A stretch of DNA of 54,983 nt from an uncultured Prevotellaceae bacterium. GTDB lineage: Bacteria; Bacteroidota; Bacteroidia; Bacteroidales; Bacteroidaceae. Below are positions 1 to 9,011 of the stretch, piece after piece. Within the stretch, counting starts at the first letter, position 1. Every line of letters begins with the position of its first letter. The DNA is taken from assembly GCA_946188345.1 (NCBI GenBank), contig CAMHUI010000014.1, positions 1 to 54,983 of the forward strand, read 5' to 3'. A program made the position numbers and the translations under genes. A model generated the notes under the pieces. That model was not told the DNA's origin and did not search any database. It saw only the letters and a list, made by a program, of their open reading frames with translations.

Positions 1-118
1 TCATTGATGCTCTGGCCCATGTCTTAACGACATTCTTCTTACCACTCTCATTCATAGCGAGAATCTTCTTCTCGAGTGATACGTTGATGTACGGACCTTT
101 CTTTAATGAACGACTCAT
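1..118 (-). CDS. rpsS: 30S ribosomal protein S19 (partial, C-terminus off window)
   Basis: The complement reads [11 protein letters not shown] and continues to the window edge, which is the conserved S19 amino terminus (SLKKGPF/Y). S19 binds 16S rRNA in the head of the small subunit with S13. Only the first 39 codons are inside the window; the gene continues to the left. It follows rplB with a 25-nt gap and is the last visible member of the rplC-rplD-rplW-rplB-rpsS run, the usual S10-operon order. Confidence 0.96.
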   Translation of the reverse strand, partial: MSRSLKKGPYINVSLEKKILAMNESGKKNVVKTWARASM

Positions 119-143
119 AATTTACTCTTGTTTAACTTCGTGA

Positions 144-971
144 TTACTTCTTGTTAGCTCTTTCGATGATGTACTTGTTCGAAAGCTTCTTCGGTGCGCG
201 AGTCTTGAGACCCTTAGCATACAAGCCCTTGCGTGAACGAGGATGTCCACCAGACTGACGGCCTTCACCACCACCCATCGGGTGATCGTGCGGGTTCATA
301 ACAACACCACGGTTGTGGGGACGGCGGCCGAGCCAGCGCGAGCGACCAGCCTTACCAGACTGCTCCAGAGCGTGGTCGGAGTTACCGACGCTACCTACCG
401 TTGCCTTGCAGGCGGAGAGCACCTTGCGGGTCTCACCTGAAGGGAGCTTAATCACACAATAACTGCCTTCACGAGAAGTCAACTGAGCAAAATTACCAGC
501 CGAACGAACCATCTTGGCACCCTGTCCCGGACGGAGCTCAATATTGTGAACCACCGTACCTACAGGGATGTTTGCAAGGGGAAGCGAGTTACCCACTTCC
601 GGAGCAGCGTCTGCACCGGACATCAGGGTTGAGCCCACCTGCAGCCCGTTAGGAGCAATAATGTAACGTTTTTCACCATCAGCATAGAAAAGCAGGGCGA
701 TACGAGCCGAACGGTTCGGATCGTATTCGATTGTCTTCACTACTGCTGGAACACCATCTTTCTCTCGCTTGAAGTCGATGAGACGGAGCTTTCTCTTGTG
801 GCCGCCGCCCATGTAGCGGACTGTCATCTTACCGGTGTTATTACGACCGCCGGTAGAGCGCTTGCCGTAAACGAGAGACTTCTCTGGCACGGATGCAGTA
901 ATATCCTCGAACGTGCCAATAACCTTGTGTCTTTGACCGGGAGTAACCGGCTTTAATTTACGTACTGCCAT
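144..971 (-). CDS. rplB: 50S ribosomal protein L2
   Basis: The 275-residue product has normal L2 length and carries the hallmark stretches [20 protein letters not shown] near residue 50 and the C-terminal HPMGGGEGR / [14 protein letters not shown] region, which contributes to the peptidyl-transferase neighbourhood of 23S rRNA. L2 is needed for subunit association. It lies 7 nt downstream of rplW and 25 nt upstream of rpsS on the same strand, so it is part of the rplC-led transcript. Nothing unusual is seen in length or residues. Confidence 0.98.
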   Translation of the reverse strand: MAVRKLKPVTPGQRHKVIGTFEDITASVPEKSLVYGKRSTGGRNNTGKMTVRYMGGGHKRKLRLIDFKREKDGVPAVVKTIEYDPNRSARIALLFYADGEKRYIIAPNGLQVGSTLMSGADAAPEVGNSLPLANIPVGTVVHNIELRPGQGAKMVRSAGNFAQLTSREGSYCVIKLPSGETRKVLSACKATVGSVGNSDHALEQSGKAGRSRWLGRRPHNRGVVMNPHDHPMGGGEGRQSGGHPRSRKGLYAKGLKTRAPKKLSNKYIIERANKK

Positions 972-978
972 TGTTTAT

Positions 979-1272
979 TTAAATATTGCTGTAAAAATCA
1001 ATTGTATCGCCCTCCTTCAGGGTAACGACAGCCTTCTTGAATGCGTTCTTCTGACCACGAATCAGACCTGAGCGCGTGTAGCGCGACTGGCGCTTGCCGG
1101 AGTAGCGGCATGTGTTAACGTCTACTACTGTAACGTTGTAGAGCTCTTCAACCTCAGCCTTAATCTGGAGCTTATTGGCCTCAGGGCGTACAACGAAACC
1201 AAAGCGGTTAGGCTGCTTCTCTGTGATTTTGGTCATCTTCTCAGTGACCAGCGGTTTAATGATAAATGCCAT
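979..1272 (-). CDS. rplW: 50S ribosomal protein L23
   Basis: The 97-residue product starts MAFIIKPLVTEKMT and has the L23 pattern of an N-terminal LVTEK, a central basic loop (KRQSRYTRSG) and an acidic C-terminus. L23 sits at the polypeptide exit tunnel, where trigger factor and signal recognition particle dock. The gene is 15 nt downstream of rplD and 7 nt upstream of rplB, consistent with one transcript. No frameshift or truncation is seen. Confidence 0.97.
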   Translation of the reverse strand: MAFIIKPLVTEKMTKITEKQPNRFGFVVRPEANKLQIKAEVEELYNVTVVDVNTCRYSGKRQSRYTRSGLIRGQKNAFKKAVVTLKEGDTIDFYSNI

Positions 1273-1287
1273 GTCAATATCTCCTTA

Positions 1288-1917
1288 TTATTTATTTAAG
1301 ACGGTGTCGATAACTTCCAGTGACTTTTCACTCATAACGAGCACGTCTGCGTTCAGCACCTTATAGGTATTGATCTTGTCTGCTGTCATGACTTCAGCCT
1401 TCTGCAAATTGCGAGCCGACAAAATTACATTTTTATTTACATCTGACAAAACGAGGAGGAGCTTCTTACCGTCAACTTTAAGATTTTTAGTAATATTTAC
1501 GAAATCTTTAGTTTTTACGGTTTCCATGTTGAAGTCGTCTACTACGACGATAGCGTTCTCCTGAGCCTTATACGAGAGAGCAGAGCGGCGAGCGAGCTGC
1601 TTCACCTTCTTGTTCAGCTTGAAGCTGTAGTCTCGGGGAGTCGGACCGAACACGCGGCCACCACCCTTGAGCAGCGGAGAGTTGATATCACCATGACGTG
1701 CACCGCCGCCGCCCTTCTGGCGACCGAGTTTGCGGGTTGAACCGGCATGTTCGCTTCTTTCCTTGGTCTTAGCGGTCCCCTGGCGCTGAGCTGCCAGATA
1801 GTGCTTCACGTCGAGATAAATGACGTGGTCATTAGGCTCAATTCCGAAGATGGCCTCATTCAGGACAACCTTTCTGCCGGTCTCCTGACCGTTGACATTT
1901 AATACGTTGAGTTCCAT
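1288..1917 (-). CDS. rplD: 50S ribosomal protein L4
   Basis: The 209-residue product has the L4 signature GxxKxxxRxGGGxxHG-like loop ([16 protein letters not shown] near residues 60-80) that extends into the exit tunnel, followed by the globular C-terminal domain. In Escherichia coli L4 also represses its own operon by binding the leader. Whether that holds here is unknown, but the rplC leader upstream is long enough to carry a control element. It follows rplC after only 4 nt. Confidence 0.97.
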   Translation of the reverse strand: MELNVLNVNGQETGRKVVLNEAIFGIEPNDHVIYLDVKHYLAAQRQGTAKTKERSEHAGSTRKLGRQKGGGGARHGDINSPLLKGGGRVFGPTPRDYSFKLNKKVKQLARRSALSYKAQENAIVVVDDFNMETVKTKDFVNITKNLKVDGKKLLLVLSDVNKNVILSARNLQKAEVMTADKINTYKVLNADVLVMSEKSLEVIDTVLNK

Positions 1918-1921
1918 TTTC

Positions 1922-2536
1922 TTATTTCTGAATTAAAAGAGTTGAACCATTGCATCCGGCTACGCTACCCTTCACGAGAAGGAGGTTGTGCTCCGGAATA
2001 ACCTTTAACACTTTGAGGTTCTGAGTAGTCACTCTGTCGCCTCCCATTTGTCCACCCATGCGCATTCCTTTGAATACCTTTGCGGGGTACGAGCAAGCGC
2101 CGATAGAACCCGGCTTACGCAGACGGTCGTCCTGACCGTGGGTAGATTGACCTACACCGCCGAATCCGTGGCGCTTCACTACGCCCTGGAAGCCTTTACC
2201 TTTCGATGTACCAATCACGTCTACGAACTCAGTTCCTTCGAAAAGTTCTACCGTGATGGTGTCACCGAGGTTGTGCTCCTCGTCAAATTTGAACTCGGCC
2301 AAGTGCTTTTTAGGTGTTGTGCCTGCCTTCTTGAAGATTCCCTGCATAGGCTTGGTAGTTCTCTTCTCCTTAGCCTCGCCGAAAGCCAACTGAAGGGCCT
2401 TGTAACCATCCTTTTCTTCGGTTTTCACCTGGGTTACGACACAAGGACCAGCTTCGATAACAGTGCACGGTACGTTCTTACCGTCGGCACTGAAAACGGA
2501 AGTCATTCCGATTTTCTTTCCAATTAATCCTGGCAT
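1922..2536 (-). CDS. rplC: 50S ribosomal protein L3
   Basis: The 204-residue product starts [15 protein letters not shown] and contains [14 protein letters not shown] and the [17 protein letters not shown] loop typical of bacterial L3, which binds the 3' end of 23S rRNA and reaches toward the peptidyl-transferase centre. It is the first gene after a 352-nt gap that contains both a terminator (for rpsJ) and a promoter, so here the L3-to-S19 part of the S10 operon appears to be independently transcribed. Confidence 0.98.
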   Translation of the reverse strand: MPGLIGKKIGMTSVFSADGKNVPCTVIEAGPCVVTQVKTEEKDGYKALQLAFGEAKEKRTTKPMQGIFKKAGTTPKKHLAEFKFDEEHNLGDTITVELFEGTEFVDVIGTSKGKGFQGVVKRHGFGGVGQSTHGQDDRLRKPGSIGACSYPAKVFKGMRMGGQMGGDRVTTQNLKVLKVIPEHNLLLVKGSVAGCNGSTLLIQK

Positions 2537-2717
2537 TTCAATTTAAATTTATTAATACTGTTACTTAAAAAAAATAATTTCACTCTCTTCGGTTTCCGCC
2601 GCGCTTCGTTCGTATATACACACAAAAACAGAACTAACCCAAGTACCTCCCCGTGGAGGCTAAGGCGTTCATTTTCAGTGAGTTGATAACAAATGTCAGC
2701 GCAAGCTTCACCTTTTC
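2537..2717 (-). promoter_or_regulatory. Untranslated leader of the rplC transcript
   Basis: About 180 nt separate the predicted start of transcription from rplC. On the minus strand it contains GCCTTAG followed by a small hairpin (CCTCC-ACGG-GGAGG, 2645-2658), then an A/T-rich stretch before the start codon. A long structured leader in front of ribosomal genes suggests autoregulation, but no known leader family was recognised. The same GCCTTAG word occurs in the rpsL leader. Confidence 0.4.
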
Positions 2718-2722
2718 GGGTG

Positions 2723-2754
2723 CAAAGTTATAACTTTTTTTTCATTCTACCAAA
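2723..2754 (-). promoter_or_regulatory. Bacteroidetes-type promoter for rplC operon
   Basis: On the minus strand a perfect -7 element TAACTTTG (2723-2730) is preceded, 20 nt away, by TTTGG (2750-2754). This matches the -33/-7 pattern of Bacteroidetes primary-sigma promoters. The spacer and the flanking bases (GGTAGAATG, then AAAAGTT, and CCCGAAA downstream) closely match the rpsL promoter at 6701-6732. Confidence 0.85.
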
Positions 2755-2821
2755 CTTTTTCTGCTATTTTTTCGTCATTCCCGCTTGAAAATCACCTGAT
2801 TGTGCTATGGACTATATAAGA

Positions 2822-2864
2822 AAAGAAAGTCCTCCATGCGTTATGTGCACGGAGGACTTTCTTT
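2822..2864 (-). terminator. Terminator after rpsJ
   Basis: A 14-bp perfect stem (2822-2835 with 2851-2864, core AAAGTCCTCC/GGAGGACTTT) and 15-nt loop lies 24 nt past the rpsJ stop. In the minus direction it ends in a T-rich run (CTTTCTTTTCTTAT). It should end the rpsL-rpsG-fusA-rpsJ transcript. Confidence 0.8.
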
Positions 2865-2888
2865 GTGGGTTATAAGCTGCGGGAGCTA

Positions 2889-3194
2889 TTAGACCTTGAT
2901 CTCTACTTCCACGCCGCTGGGGAGTTCGAGCTTCATCAGGGCGTCAACGGTAGCAGCCGTTGAGCTGTAGATGTCAATCAGACGCTTGTAGTCTGACAGC
3001 TGGAACTGCTCACGAGCCTTCTTGTTGACGAAGGTCGAGCGGTTGACGGTGTAGATACGCTTGTGTGTGGGCAGGGGGATAGGACCGCTGACGACGGCCT
3101 TGGTGGCCTTCACTGCCTTCACGATTTTCTCTGCTGACTTGTCGACCAGCTGGTGGTCGTAGCTCTTCAGCTTGATGCGAATTTTCTGACTCAT
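2889..3194 (-). CDS. rpsJ: 30S ribosomal protein S10
   Basis: The 101-residue product has the S10 core ([45 protein letters not shown]). S10 (NusE) is a small-subunit head protein and also pairs with NusB/NusG in antitermination. It lies 84 nt downstream of fusA and is followed by a strong terminator, so it is the last gene of the str-type transcript rather than the first gene of the S10 operon as in Escherichia coli. Confidence 0.97.
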   Translation of the reverse strand: MSQKIRIKLKSYDHQLVDKSAEKIVKAVKATKAVVSGPIPLPTHKRIYTVNRSTFVNKKAREQFQLSDYKRLIDIYSSTAATVDALMKLELPSGVEVEIKV

Positions 3195-3278
3195 GATTTA
3201 ATTTTACAATTTTGTTGTTTAACTATTTAATTATTGAGCAGCTAAAGAGTCATTTGCTCAACTGCTCTTTTGTTTTCC

Positions 3279-5396
3279 TTACACCAGGTCTACGCGGCCT
3301 TTGACTTCTTCGAGCACGGTCTTGGCGATAGCGCTGGAGAGCGGTGCATGGTGGTCGTATTCCATCGAGCTGGTGGCGCGTCCCGAGGTGATGGTGCGCA
3401 GTGCGGTGACGTATCCGAACATCTCCGACAGGGGTACCATGGCCTTGACGATGCGGGCGCCGGAGCGTGCTTCGTCCATGCCTTCTACCTGTCCGCGACG
3501 CTTGTTCAGGTCGCCGATGACATCACCCATGTTCTCTTCGGGGGTGACAACTTCCACCTTCATGATGGGCTCCATGAGCACAGGGCCTGCCTTAGGCATA
3601 ATGTTCTTGTAGGCGCTGATGGCAGCGAGCTCGTAGGAGAGCTGGTCGGAGTCCACGGGGTGTGACGAACCGTCGGTGAGCACGACTTTCAAGCCTGTCA
3701 TGGGATATCCGCCAAGGATACCGTTCTTCATGGCTGTCTCGAAGCCCTTCTGTACGGAGGGGATGTACTCCTTCGGCACGTTACCGCCCTTGACTTCGTT
3801 GACGAACTGCAGGTCGCCCTCGGTGTAGTCAGGATCTTTCGGTCCGACGGTGACGATGATGTCAGCGAACTTACCGCGTCCACCCGACTGCTTCTTGTAA
3901 ACTTCGCGATGGTCGGCGATGGTCTTGGTGATGGCTTCCTTGTAGTTCACCTGGGGCTTGCCCTGGTTGCACTCTACCTTGAACTCGCGCTTCAGGCGGT
4001 CGATGATGATGTCGAGGTGAAGCTCACCCATACCGCTGATGATGGTCTGTCCGCTCTGCTCGTCGGTGCGCACGGTGAAGGTCGGGTCTTCCTCGGCCAG
4101 CTTGGCCAGTCCATTGTCAAGCTTGGCGATGTCGGCCTGGCTCTTCGGCTCTACGGCGATGGAGATGACGGTGTCGGGGAATGTCATCGACTCGAGCACG
4201 ATGGGGTGCTCCTCGTCGCAGAGGGTATCACCGGTGCGGATGTCTTTGAATCCTACGCCTGCGCCGATGTCGCCAGCTTCGATGGCGTCCATGGGGATTT
4301 CCTTGTTGGAGTTCATCTGGAAGAGGCGGCTGATGCGTTCCTTCTTGCCCGAGCGGGGATTGTAGACGTAGGAGCCTGCTTCCACCTTACCGGAGTAGAC
4401 GCGGAAGAATACCAGTCGTCCCATGTAGGGGTCGGTAGCAATCTTGAAGGCAAGGGCTGCTGTGGGCTCTTCCTCAGAGGGCTTGCGGCTCTCTTCCTCT
4501 TCGGTGTCGGGATTGGTTCCGACGACGGCCTCTGTGTCGACGGGCGACGGCAGGAAGGCGCAGACGTAGTCGAGGAGGGGCTGCACACCCTTGTTCTTGT
4601 AAGATGAGCCGCAGACCATGGGAGTAATCTCCATGGCGAGGGTACCCTTGCGGATGGCTGCGATGATTTCTTCCTCGCTGATTTCGGCACCTTCGAGGTA
4701 TTTCTCCATGAGTGCATCGTCATAGCTGGCAGCTGTGTCGAGCATCTTCTCACGCCATTCGTTGGCTTCGTCGACGAGGTTGGCGGGGATGTCCTCGATG
4801 TCGTACTCGGCACCCATGGTCTCGTCGTGCCAGAGGATGGCCTTCATCTTGATGAGGTCAACGACGCCTTTGAAGTTTTCTTCAGCTCCGATAGGAATCT
4901 GCACGGGGCAGGGGTTGGCGCCGAGGATGTCGCGCATCTGCTGCACGGTCTCGAAGAAGTCGGCACCTGAGCGGTCCATCTTGTTGACGTAACCGATGCG
5001 GGGCACGTTATACTTGTCGGCCTGGCGCCAGACGGTCTCCGACTGGGGCTGTACGCCGTCAGCTGCGGAGTAGGTGGCGACGGCTCCGTCGAGTACGCGG
5101 AGCGAGCGCTCTACCTCTGCTGTGAAGTCGACGTGTCCTGGAGTGTCGATGAGGTTGATTTTGTATTGCTTACCGTTATAGTTCCAGTTGCAGGTGGTGG
5201 CGGCACTGGTGATGGTGATGCCTCGTTCCTGCTCCTGTGCCATCCAGTCCATGGTGGCGGCGCCGTCGTGCACTTCTCCGATCTTGTGGGTCTTACCTGT
5301 GTAGAACAGGATACGTTCGGAGGTGGTGGTCTTACCGGCGTCGATGTGGGCCATGATACCGATGTTGCGTGTCAGTTGTAAATTGCGGTTTGCCAT
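3279..5396 (-). CDS. fusA: Translation elongation factor G
   Basis: The 705-residue GTPase has the G1 loop AHIDAGKTT (residues 16-24), DTPGHVDF (84-91) and NKMD (138-141), followed by domains II-V, ending with the [10 protein letters not shown] and [15 protein letters not shown] segments of domains IV/V. It drives tRNA-mRNA translocation and, with RRF, ribosome recycling. An acidic [13 protein letters not shown] insertion sits near residue 300 between the GTPase domain and domain II; its function is not evident. It lies 68 nt after rpsG and 84 nt before rpsJ. Confidence 0.98.
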   Translation of the reverse strand: MANRNLQLTRNIGIMAHIDAGKTTTSERILFYTGKTHKIGEVHDGAATMDWMAQEQERGITITSAATTCNWNYNGKQYKINLIDTPGHVDFTAEVERSLRVLDGAVATYSAADGVQPQSETVWRQADKYNVPRIGYVNKMDRSGADFFETVQQMRDILGANPCPVQIPIGAEENFKGVVDLIKMKAILWHDETMGAEYDIEDIPANLVDEANEWREKMLDTAASYDDALMEKYLEGAEISEEEIIAAIRKGTLAMEITPMVCGSSYKNKGVQPLLDYVCAFLPSPVDTEAVVGTNPDTEEEESRKPSEEEPTAALAFKIATDPYMGRLVFFRVYSGKVEAGSYVYNPRSGKKERISRLFQMNSNKEIPMDAIEAGDIGAGVGFKDIRTGDTLCDEEHPIVLESMTFPDTVISIAVEPKSQADIAKLDNGLAKLAEEDPTFTVRTDEQSGQTIISGMGELHLDIIIDRLKREFKVECNQGKPQVNYKEAITKTIADHREVYKKQSGGRGKFADIIVTVGPKDPDYTEGDLQFVNEVKGGNVPKEYIPSVQKGFETAMKNGILGGYPMTGLKVVLTDGSSHPVDSDQLSYELAAISAYKNIMPKAGPVLMEPIMKVEVVTPEENMGDVIGDLNKRRGQVEGMDEARSGARIVKAMVPLSEMFGYVTALRTITSGRATSSMEYDHHAPLSSAIAKTVLEEVKGRVDLV

Positions 5397-5464
5397 TTCT
5401 TTTCTTCTTTATCTCTTTACCTTAACTAATCCTTGGTGTTTTCTGTGCTATCATCCTGCTGTTA

Positions 5465-5941
5465 TTAGAAGCGGAAATGTGCAAATGCGCGGTTAGCCTC
5501 AGCCATGCGGTGCATGTCTTCCTTACGCTTGAAGGCTCCGCCCTGGTTGTTGTATGCGTCCATGATTTCAGCGGCGAGTTTTTCGGCCATGCCCTTACCT
5601 CCGCGCTTACGTGCGAAGCTGATCATGTTCTTCATTGAAACGCTCTCCTTACGGTCGGGACGGATTTCGGTAGGCACCTGGAATGTAGCACCACCGATAC
5701 GACGGCTCTTCACCTCAACCTGCGGGGTGATGTTGTCGAGGGCCTGCTTCCAGATTTCCAGAGGGGCCTTCTCCTCCTTGGCCATCTTCTCCTTGACGAT
5801 GTCCAGAGCGGTGTAGAAGATTTCATACGAAATGGTTTTCTTACCATCATACATCAGATGGTTGACGAACTTTGACACTTTGGCGTCTTTGAACACGGGA
5901 TCCGGCAGGATCACGCGCTTCTTTGGTTTTGCTTTTCTCAT
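5465..5941 (-). CDS. rpsG: 30S ribosomal protein S7
   Basis: The 158-residue product starts [17 protein letters not shown] and has the S7 features [13 protein letters not shown] and [10 protein letters not shown] at the C-terminus. S7 nucleates assembly of the small-subunit head and contacts E-site tRNA. It is 275 nt downstream of rpsL. That spacer holds a small GC hairpin (5994-6007, GCCCG/CGGGC) but no recognisable promoter, so rpsG is probably cotranscribed with rpsL and fusA. Confidence 0.98.
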   Translation of the reverse strand: MRKAKPKKRVILPDPVFKDAKVSKFVNHLMYDGKKTISYEIFYTALDIVKEKMAKEEKAPLEIWKQALDNITPQVEVKSRRIGGATFQVPTEIRPDRKESVSMKNMISFARKRGGKGMAEKLAAEIMDAYNNQGGAFKRKEDMHRMAEANRAFAHFRF

Positions 5942-6216
5942 TTTGTTTAATAATTATTGTCTGCGGAGGCTGTCTGTTTCCTATGTCTTCAACGCCCGCT
6001 CCCGGGCATTTACTCAACCTGTATGTTAACAAATCTCCAGCAAAACGGTTTAGAATGTTTCTTGCTTGTTGTTTGTTGTCCCTCTGGGAGTCGATGGGTT
6101 TTGAGTTTGTCCCCCTTTTTTCCGGGGATTGGCTCCGAAGTTATGTGTAACCCCACATGCTTACCAGCCTGCCCACTCAAAAACCTATCGCGACTCTCCT
6201 CGGGTCCGTCCTGGGC

Positions 6217-6597
6217 TTACTTCTTCTGCTTCGGACGCTTGGCACCGTACTTGGAACGGCGCTGAGTGCGGTTTGCAACACCAGCGGTGTCGAGCGTACC
6301 ACGTACGATGTGATAGCGTACACCGGGCAGGTCCTTTACACGTCCGCCGCGAACGAGGACGATGGAGTGCTCCTGCAGGTTGTGACCTTCTCCGGGAATG
6401 TAGGAGTTCACTTCCTTCTGGTTGGTTAAACGAACACGGGCAACTTTACGCATTGCCGAGTTAGGCTTTTTAGGCGTTGTCGTGTAGACGCGAACGCACA
6501 CGCCGCGACGCTGAGGACATGAGTCCAAAGCGGGCGACTTGCTCTTGTCTACAAGTGCCTTTCTGCCTTTTCTTACTAATTGCGAAATTGTAGGCAT
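6217..6597 (-). CDS. rpsL: 30S ribosomal protein S12
   Basis: The 126-residue product starts [13 protein letters not shown] and contains [18 protein letters not shown] and [17 protein letters not shown], the two decoding-centre loops of S12. The lysines corresponding to Escherichia coli K42 (PKKPN) and K87 (RVKDLP) are both present, so this is the streptomycin-sensitive form at those sites. It is the first gene of the rpsL-rpsG-fusA-rpsJ unit and has its own strong promoter about 105 nt upstream. Confidence 0.98.
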   Translation of the reverse strand: MPTISQLVRKGRKALVDKSKSPALDSCPQRRGVCVRVYTTTPKKPNSAMRKVARVRLTNQKEVNSYIPGEGHNLQEHSIVLVRGGRVKDLPGVRYHIVRGTLDTAGVANRTQRRSKYGAKRPKQKK

Positions 6598-6700
6598 AAT
6601 TGTTACTTTTTTAATTTATATATTTATTTTTCGTTATTACCATACGTATACGGCACACCCTCGGAGGGGCATACCTCTTGCACTAAGGCATTTCGGGCTG

Positions 6701-6732
6701 CAAAGTTACAAACTTTTCCCCATTCTACCTAA
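6701..6732 (-). promoter_or_regulatory. Promoter for rpsL-rpsG-fusA-rpsJ
   Basis: On the minus strand the -7 element TAACTTTG (6701-6708) has TTAGG (6728-6732) at the -33 position, one base off TTTGG. The core GGTAGAATG-n-AAAAGTT-nn-TAACTTTGCA-n-CCCGAAA is nearly the same as at the rplC promoter. The leader to rpsL is about 100 nt and contains GCCTTAG and a short CCCTC/GAGGG hairpin. Confidence 0.8.
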
Positions 6733-7191
6733 TTATATAAGGTCAAAACTCAACTCATAATGATTGATTTAACAAAATATAACAAACAACAAAACAATTT
6801 AAGAGCAAAATAGAAGATAATAGCATTTAAAAGTACAGTAAAAAGGGGGTGTCTATGGGCTGACATGCTGTAGTTTTAAGGAAAGACGGACTGAAAAACT
6901 GATTATTGAAAGGCTAACGGGCAGACGAACAGGCTGTTTCAGGCCATGAGAACTGACTCGAAGCAACGGACGGGGTGCCTGACAGGACAACCACAAGGTG
7001 GGTTTCTTCGCGCGCGCATATTATATATAAGGTATATAGAGATATGAAACAGACTGACCGATGCCTGCCGGGACTTGCATGAACTCCTGCAGAAAGGCCA
7101 AGGGGAAAAGGTCTGTTTGAAAGGACTCTTGCAGTAAGATGAAACGACTTCTTTTAAGCATCGCAGAATGATTTGCGAAAGATGTTAAAGT
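6733..7191. other. Intergenic stretch without a recognisable gene
   Basis: About 460 bases between the rpsL promoter and a tandem repeat array. The only open frames are short, lack any family resemblance and have no promoter or translation signals. No RNA gene was recognised. A TATATATAAGG-rich patch near 7020-7040 is low-complexity. Confidence 0.6.
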
Positions 7192-7272
7192 AAAATAGGC
7201 TATTTTAGTTAGTAAAATAAGCTATTTTGGTCAGTAAAATAGGCTATTTTAGTCAGTAAAATAGGCTATTTT
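7192..7272. repeat. Tandem dyad array 1: four 15-bp units, 22-bp period
   Basis: Units AAAATAGGCTATTTT begin at 7192, 7214 (one base changed), 7236 and 7258. Each unit is a perfect inverted repeat of 7-bp arms about one central base; the changed copy differs inside the dyad. The 7-bp spacers are AGTTAGT, GGTCAGT and AGTCAGT. The array is preceded by AAAGT and followed by ACTT, so its two ends are also inverted copies. It lies between the DUF3467 gene and the rpsL promoter. Confidence 0.9.
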
Positions 7273-7276
7273 ACTT

Positions 7277-7297
7277 AGACTTTTGGTACAAAAGTCT
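7277..7297. repeat. Palindromic element AGACTTTTG-GTA-CAAAAGTCT
   Basis: Perfect 9-bp arms with a 3-nt centre, placed 4 nt after array 1. The first 16 bases (AGACTTTTGGTACAAA) recur exactly at 41943-41958 and, inverted, at 42036-42051, so this is a dispersed element rather than a one-off hairpin. Confidence 0.75.
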
Positions 7298-7326
7298 TTG
7301 AGGTTGGTTAGAAATGTCGTTACGAA

Positions 7327-7372
7327 AGCGGCCGCACACGTGAATGATAGGTATCTTACGTGTGCGACCGCT
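7327..7372 (-). terminator. Hairpin downstream of DUF3467 gene
   Basis: A GC-rich stem (CGCACACGT/ACGTGTGCG plus AGCGG/CCGCT separated by one mismatch, loop 16 nt) lies about 90 nt past the DUF3467 stop. In the minus direction it is followed only by TTTCG, so termination may be partial. Confidence 0.5.
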
Positions 7373-7459
7373 GCTGATGACGCGTTGCCGTCTCCCAGAA
7401 CGAGAGGGGGACGCGTTGCGGTTTCGATTGTTTCGTTGTTATTGCTCGTCCAGCGTGGC

Positions 7460-7777
7460 TCAGGCTTCGCCCTGTCCTTTCCCGAAGGGTGCGATGGTTG
7501 CTCCCTGCTGGCCGGGAATCTGGATTTTCCCGAACTGCTGCTCATACTTGTAGATGTTCTCCTGCAGTGCCATAAGGAGTCGCTTGGCGTGTTCGGGTGC
7601 CATGACGACGCGGCTGCGCACCTGCGGCTTGGGCAAGCCGGGCAGCATACGGGCGAAGTCGAACACAAAGTCGCTGCTGCTGTGGGTTATCAATGCCAGG
7701 TTCACGTATTCTCCCTGGGCTATTTCCGGGCGCAGCTCCATCTGGAAGCCGCCCTGATGATTGTTGTTTTCTGCCAT
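7460..7777 (-). CDS. DUF3467 domain protein
   Basis: The 105-residue product (MAENNNHQGGFQMELRPEIA start) matches my memory of DUF3467: a beta-rich core with AQGEYVNLALITHSSSDFVF, a MLPGLPKPQVRSRVVMAPEHAKRLL segment and an amphipathic C-terminal helix. Members are small cytosolic proteins of unknown function, widespread in Bacteroidetes. I recall this gene being usual beside rpoC and rpsL; here it keeps rpsL as the next downstream gene but is over 35 kb from rpoC. It follows the LacI-type gene by 77 nt with no clear promoter of its own. Confidence 0.85.
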   Translation of the reverse strand: MAENNNHQGGFQMELRPEIAQGEYVNLALITHSSSDFVFDFARMLPGLPKPQVRSRVVMAPEHAKRLLMALQENIYKYEQQFGKIQIPGQQGATIAPFGKGQGEA

Positions 7778-7854
7778 TGTGATGATATTTTTTTAATAAA
7801 TTATAATGATGTTGCTGATTGTACTGCTGCCATGTGGCTGTTTCTTTTCCCCTG

Positions 7855-8862
7855 CTACCTGACGTTTTTGATTGACTCACGCTTGACGATGGTTGGGCTC
7901 ATGAGGAGTTGCACGTCGGGCAGTGTCTTGTTATCTATCTCCTTCATGAGCAGTTTGACGGCAGCTGTGCAGATGCTGTCGACGGGTTGCGCCATGCGCG
8001 TGATGGGCGGGTTCATGAAGTCCAGATAGCTGTTGTCGTCGAAGGAGATGAGCGAGATGTCTCTCGGTATCTGCTTACCCACTTCCCTGAGGGCCTTGAT
8101 GGCGCCGAGCAGGATGGAGTTGTTCAGGGTGAAGATGGCTGTTGGCGGCTCTGGGTTGTGGATGCAGATTTTCGTCTCCACGTAACCGTTCTGGATGGAG
8201 AAGTCATCGCCGCTCATGGTGAGGTTCACGTTGCCGGCTTCGGCAGCAGCATCCATCACGCCGCGCACGCGCTCCTGGGTAGTAATGGCCGAGAGTACGC
8301 CCCGTATGCAGTGGATGTTTCTGTGACCCATGCCGATAAGCTGCTGCATGGCCATCTTGGCTCCCTCGTAGTTATTGGTGGAGATATACGACAGGCCTGC
8401 GTCCTTGAAGTAGCGGTCTATCTGAATGAGGGGCACGTGTCTGGCCACCTCCTTCAGGTTCGCCGGGTCAGGCGAGCAGGGAGCGATGAGAATACCGTCG
8501 ACGTTCCTGTCCAAAAGGGTGTCGAGTGCCTTGTTCTCAAGTTCTGTATTTTCCATCGATGCCAGCACCGAGACGACGTATCCGTACTTTGACGCCTCGG
8601 AGATGATGACGGCCGAGAGGTGGCCGAAGAAAGAATAGTTGATGTAGGGAACGATGAGCCCGATAGACTTGGTTGTGCGGTTGCGCAAATTTTGCGCAAC
8701 TGTATTAGGCCTATAACCATGCTCTTCGCAGGCCCGAAGAACAGCCTGAACGGTGGCGGTGCTGATGCGGTACTCACCGGCTTTGCCATTGAGAACACGC
8801 GATATGACGGCCTTCGAATAGCCTGTTGCCTTTGCTATATCTTCAAGAGTAGGTCTACCCAT
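7855..8862 (-). CDS. LacI-family transcriptional regulator (likely pentose operon repressor)
   Basis: The 335-residue product has an N-terminal LacI helix-turn-helix (PTLEDIAKATGYSKAVISRVLNG, with hinge region YRPNTVAQNLR at about 50-60) and a periplasmic-binding-protein-like effector domain (SIGLIVPYINYSFFGHL, then GILIAPCSPD, ISLISFDDNSYLDFMNPPIT). Such proteins bind palindromic operators with a central CG and release on sugar binding. It is divergent from the ADP-ribosylglycohydrolase-xylE-xylB-xylA operon, whose promoter carries a perfect LacI-type palindrome, so xylose or a related pentose is the likely inducer. The effector is inferred from context only. Confidence 0.93.
   Translation of the reverse strand: MGRPTLEDIAKATGYSKAVISRVLNGKAGEYRISTATVQAVLRACEEHGYRPNTVAQNLRNRTTKSIGLIVPYINYSFFGHLSAVIISEASKYGYVVSVLASMENTELENKALDTLLDRNVDGILIAPCSPDPANLKEVARHVPLIQIDRYFKDAGLSYISTNNYEGAKMAMQQLIGMGHRNIHCIRGVLSAITTQERVRGVMDAAAEAGNVNLTMSGDDFSIQNGYVETKICIHNPEPPTAIFTLNNSILLGAIKALREVGKQIPRDISLISFDDNSYLDFMNPPITRMAQPVDSICTAAVKLLMKEIDNKTLPDVQLLMSPTIVKRESIKNVR
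8680..8700. promoter_or_regulatory. Perfect inverted repeat inside the lacI-family gene
   Basis: Arms GTTGCGCAAA and TTTGCGCAAC around one central T, lying over the hinge-helix codons (VAQNLRN). It resembles the GCGCAAT/ATTGCGC dyad in the gene's own leader. It could be an auxiliary operator or chance from codon use. Confidence 0.35.
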
Positions 8863-8894
8863 TTCCTTTTGGCGTACTTCAACTTTCGTTATTT

Positions 8895-8910
8895 GCGCAA
8901 TTCATTGCGC
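8895..8910. promoter_or_regulatory. Dyad in regulator leader, candidate autoregulatory operator
   Basis: GCGCAAT-TC-ATTGCGC is a perfect 7-bp inverted repeat 32 nt upstream of the regulator's start codon and just downstream of the predicted -7 element at 8922-8929, the position expected for a blocking operator. It differs from the operator at 9011, so it may bind another protein. Confidence 0.45.
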
Positions 8911-8921
8911 GAGATTTTCTG

Positions 8922-8929
8922 CAAATTTA
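8922..8929 (-). promoter_or_regulatory. Probable -7 element of the LacI-family gene
   Basis: On the minus strand TAAATTTG fits TAnnTTTG. No TTTG was found about 20 nt upstream, so this is a weak or regulated promoter call. The leader to the start codon would be about 55 nt. Confidence 0.45.
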
Positions 8930-8979
8930 CAAAAAAATCCAAGAAGAATACTATTTTTTATTATTTTTCTCAGATGTTT

Positions 8980-9011
8980 TTTGGAAGTTAGTAAAAATCT
9001 CTCTATCTTTG
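8980..9011 (+). promoter_or_regulatory. Promoter of the pentose operon
   Basis: TTTG (8980-8983) and TATCTTTG (9004-9011) are spaced by exactly 20 nt, matching the Bacteroidetes -33/-7 consensus. The last G of the -7 element is also the first base of the operator palindrome, so repressor binding would block transcription start directly. Confidence 0.85.

Noticed and set aside
5923..6265. Short plus-strand frames in the rpsG-rpsL spacer
   Set aside because: They overlap gene ends, have no promoter, and are probably chance frames in an untranslated spacer.
7249..7668. 139-codon minus-strand frame overlapping the DUF3467 gene and array 1
   Set aside because: Out of frame with DUF3467 and includes the repeat array as coding sequence; the DUF3467 frame is the conserved one.
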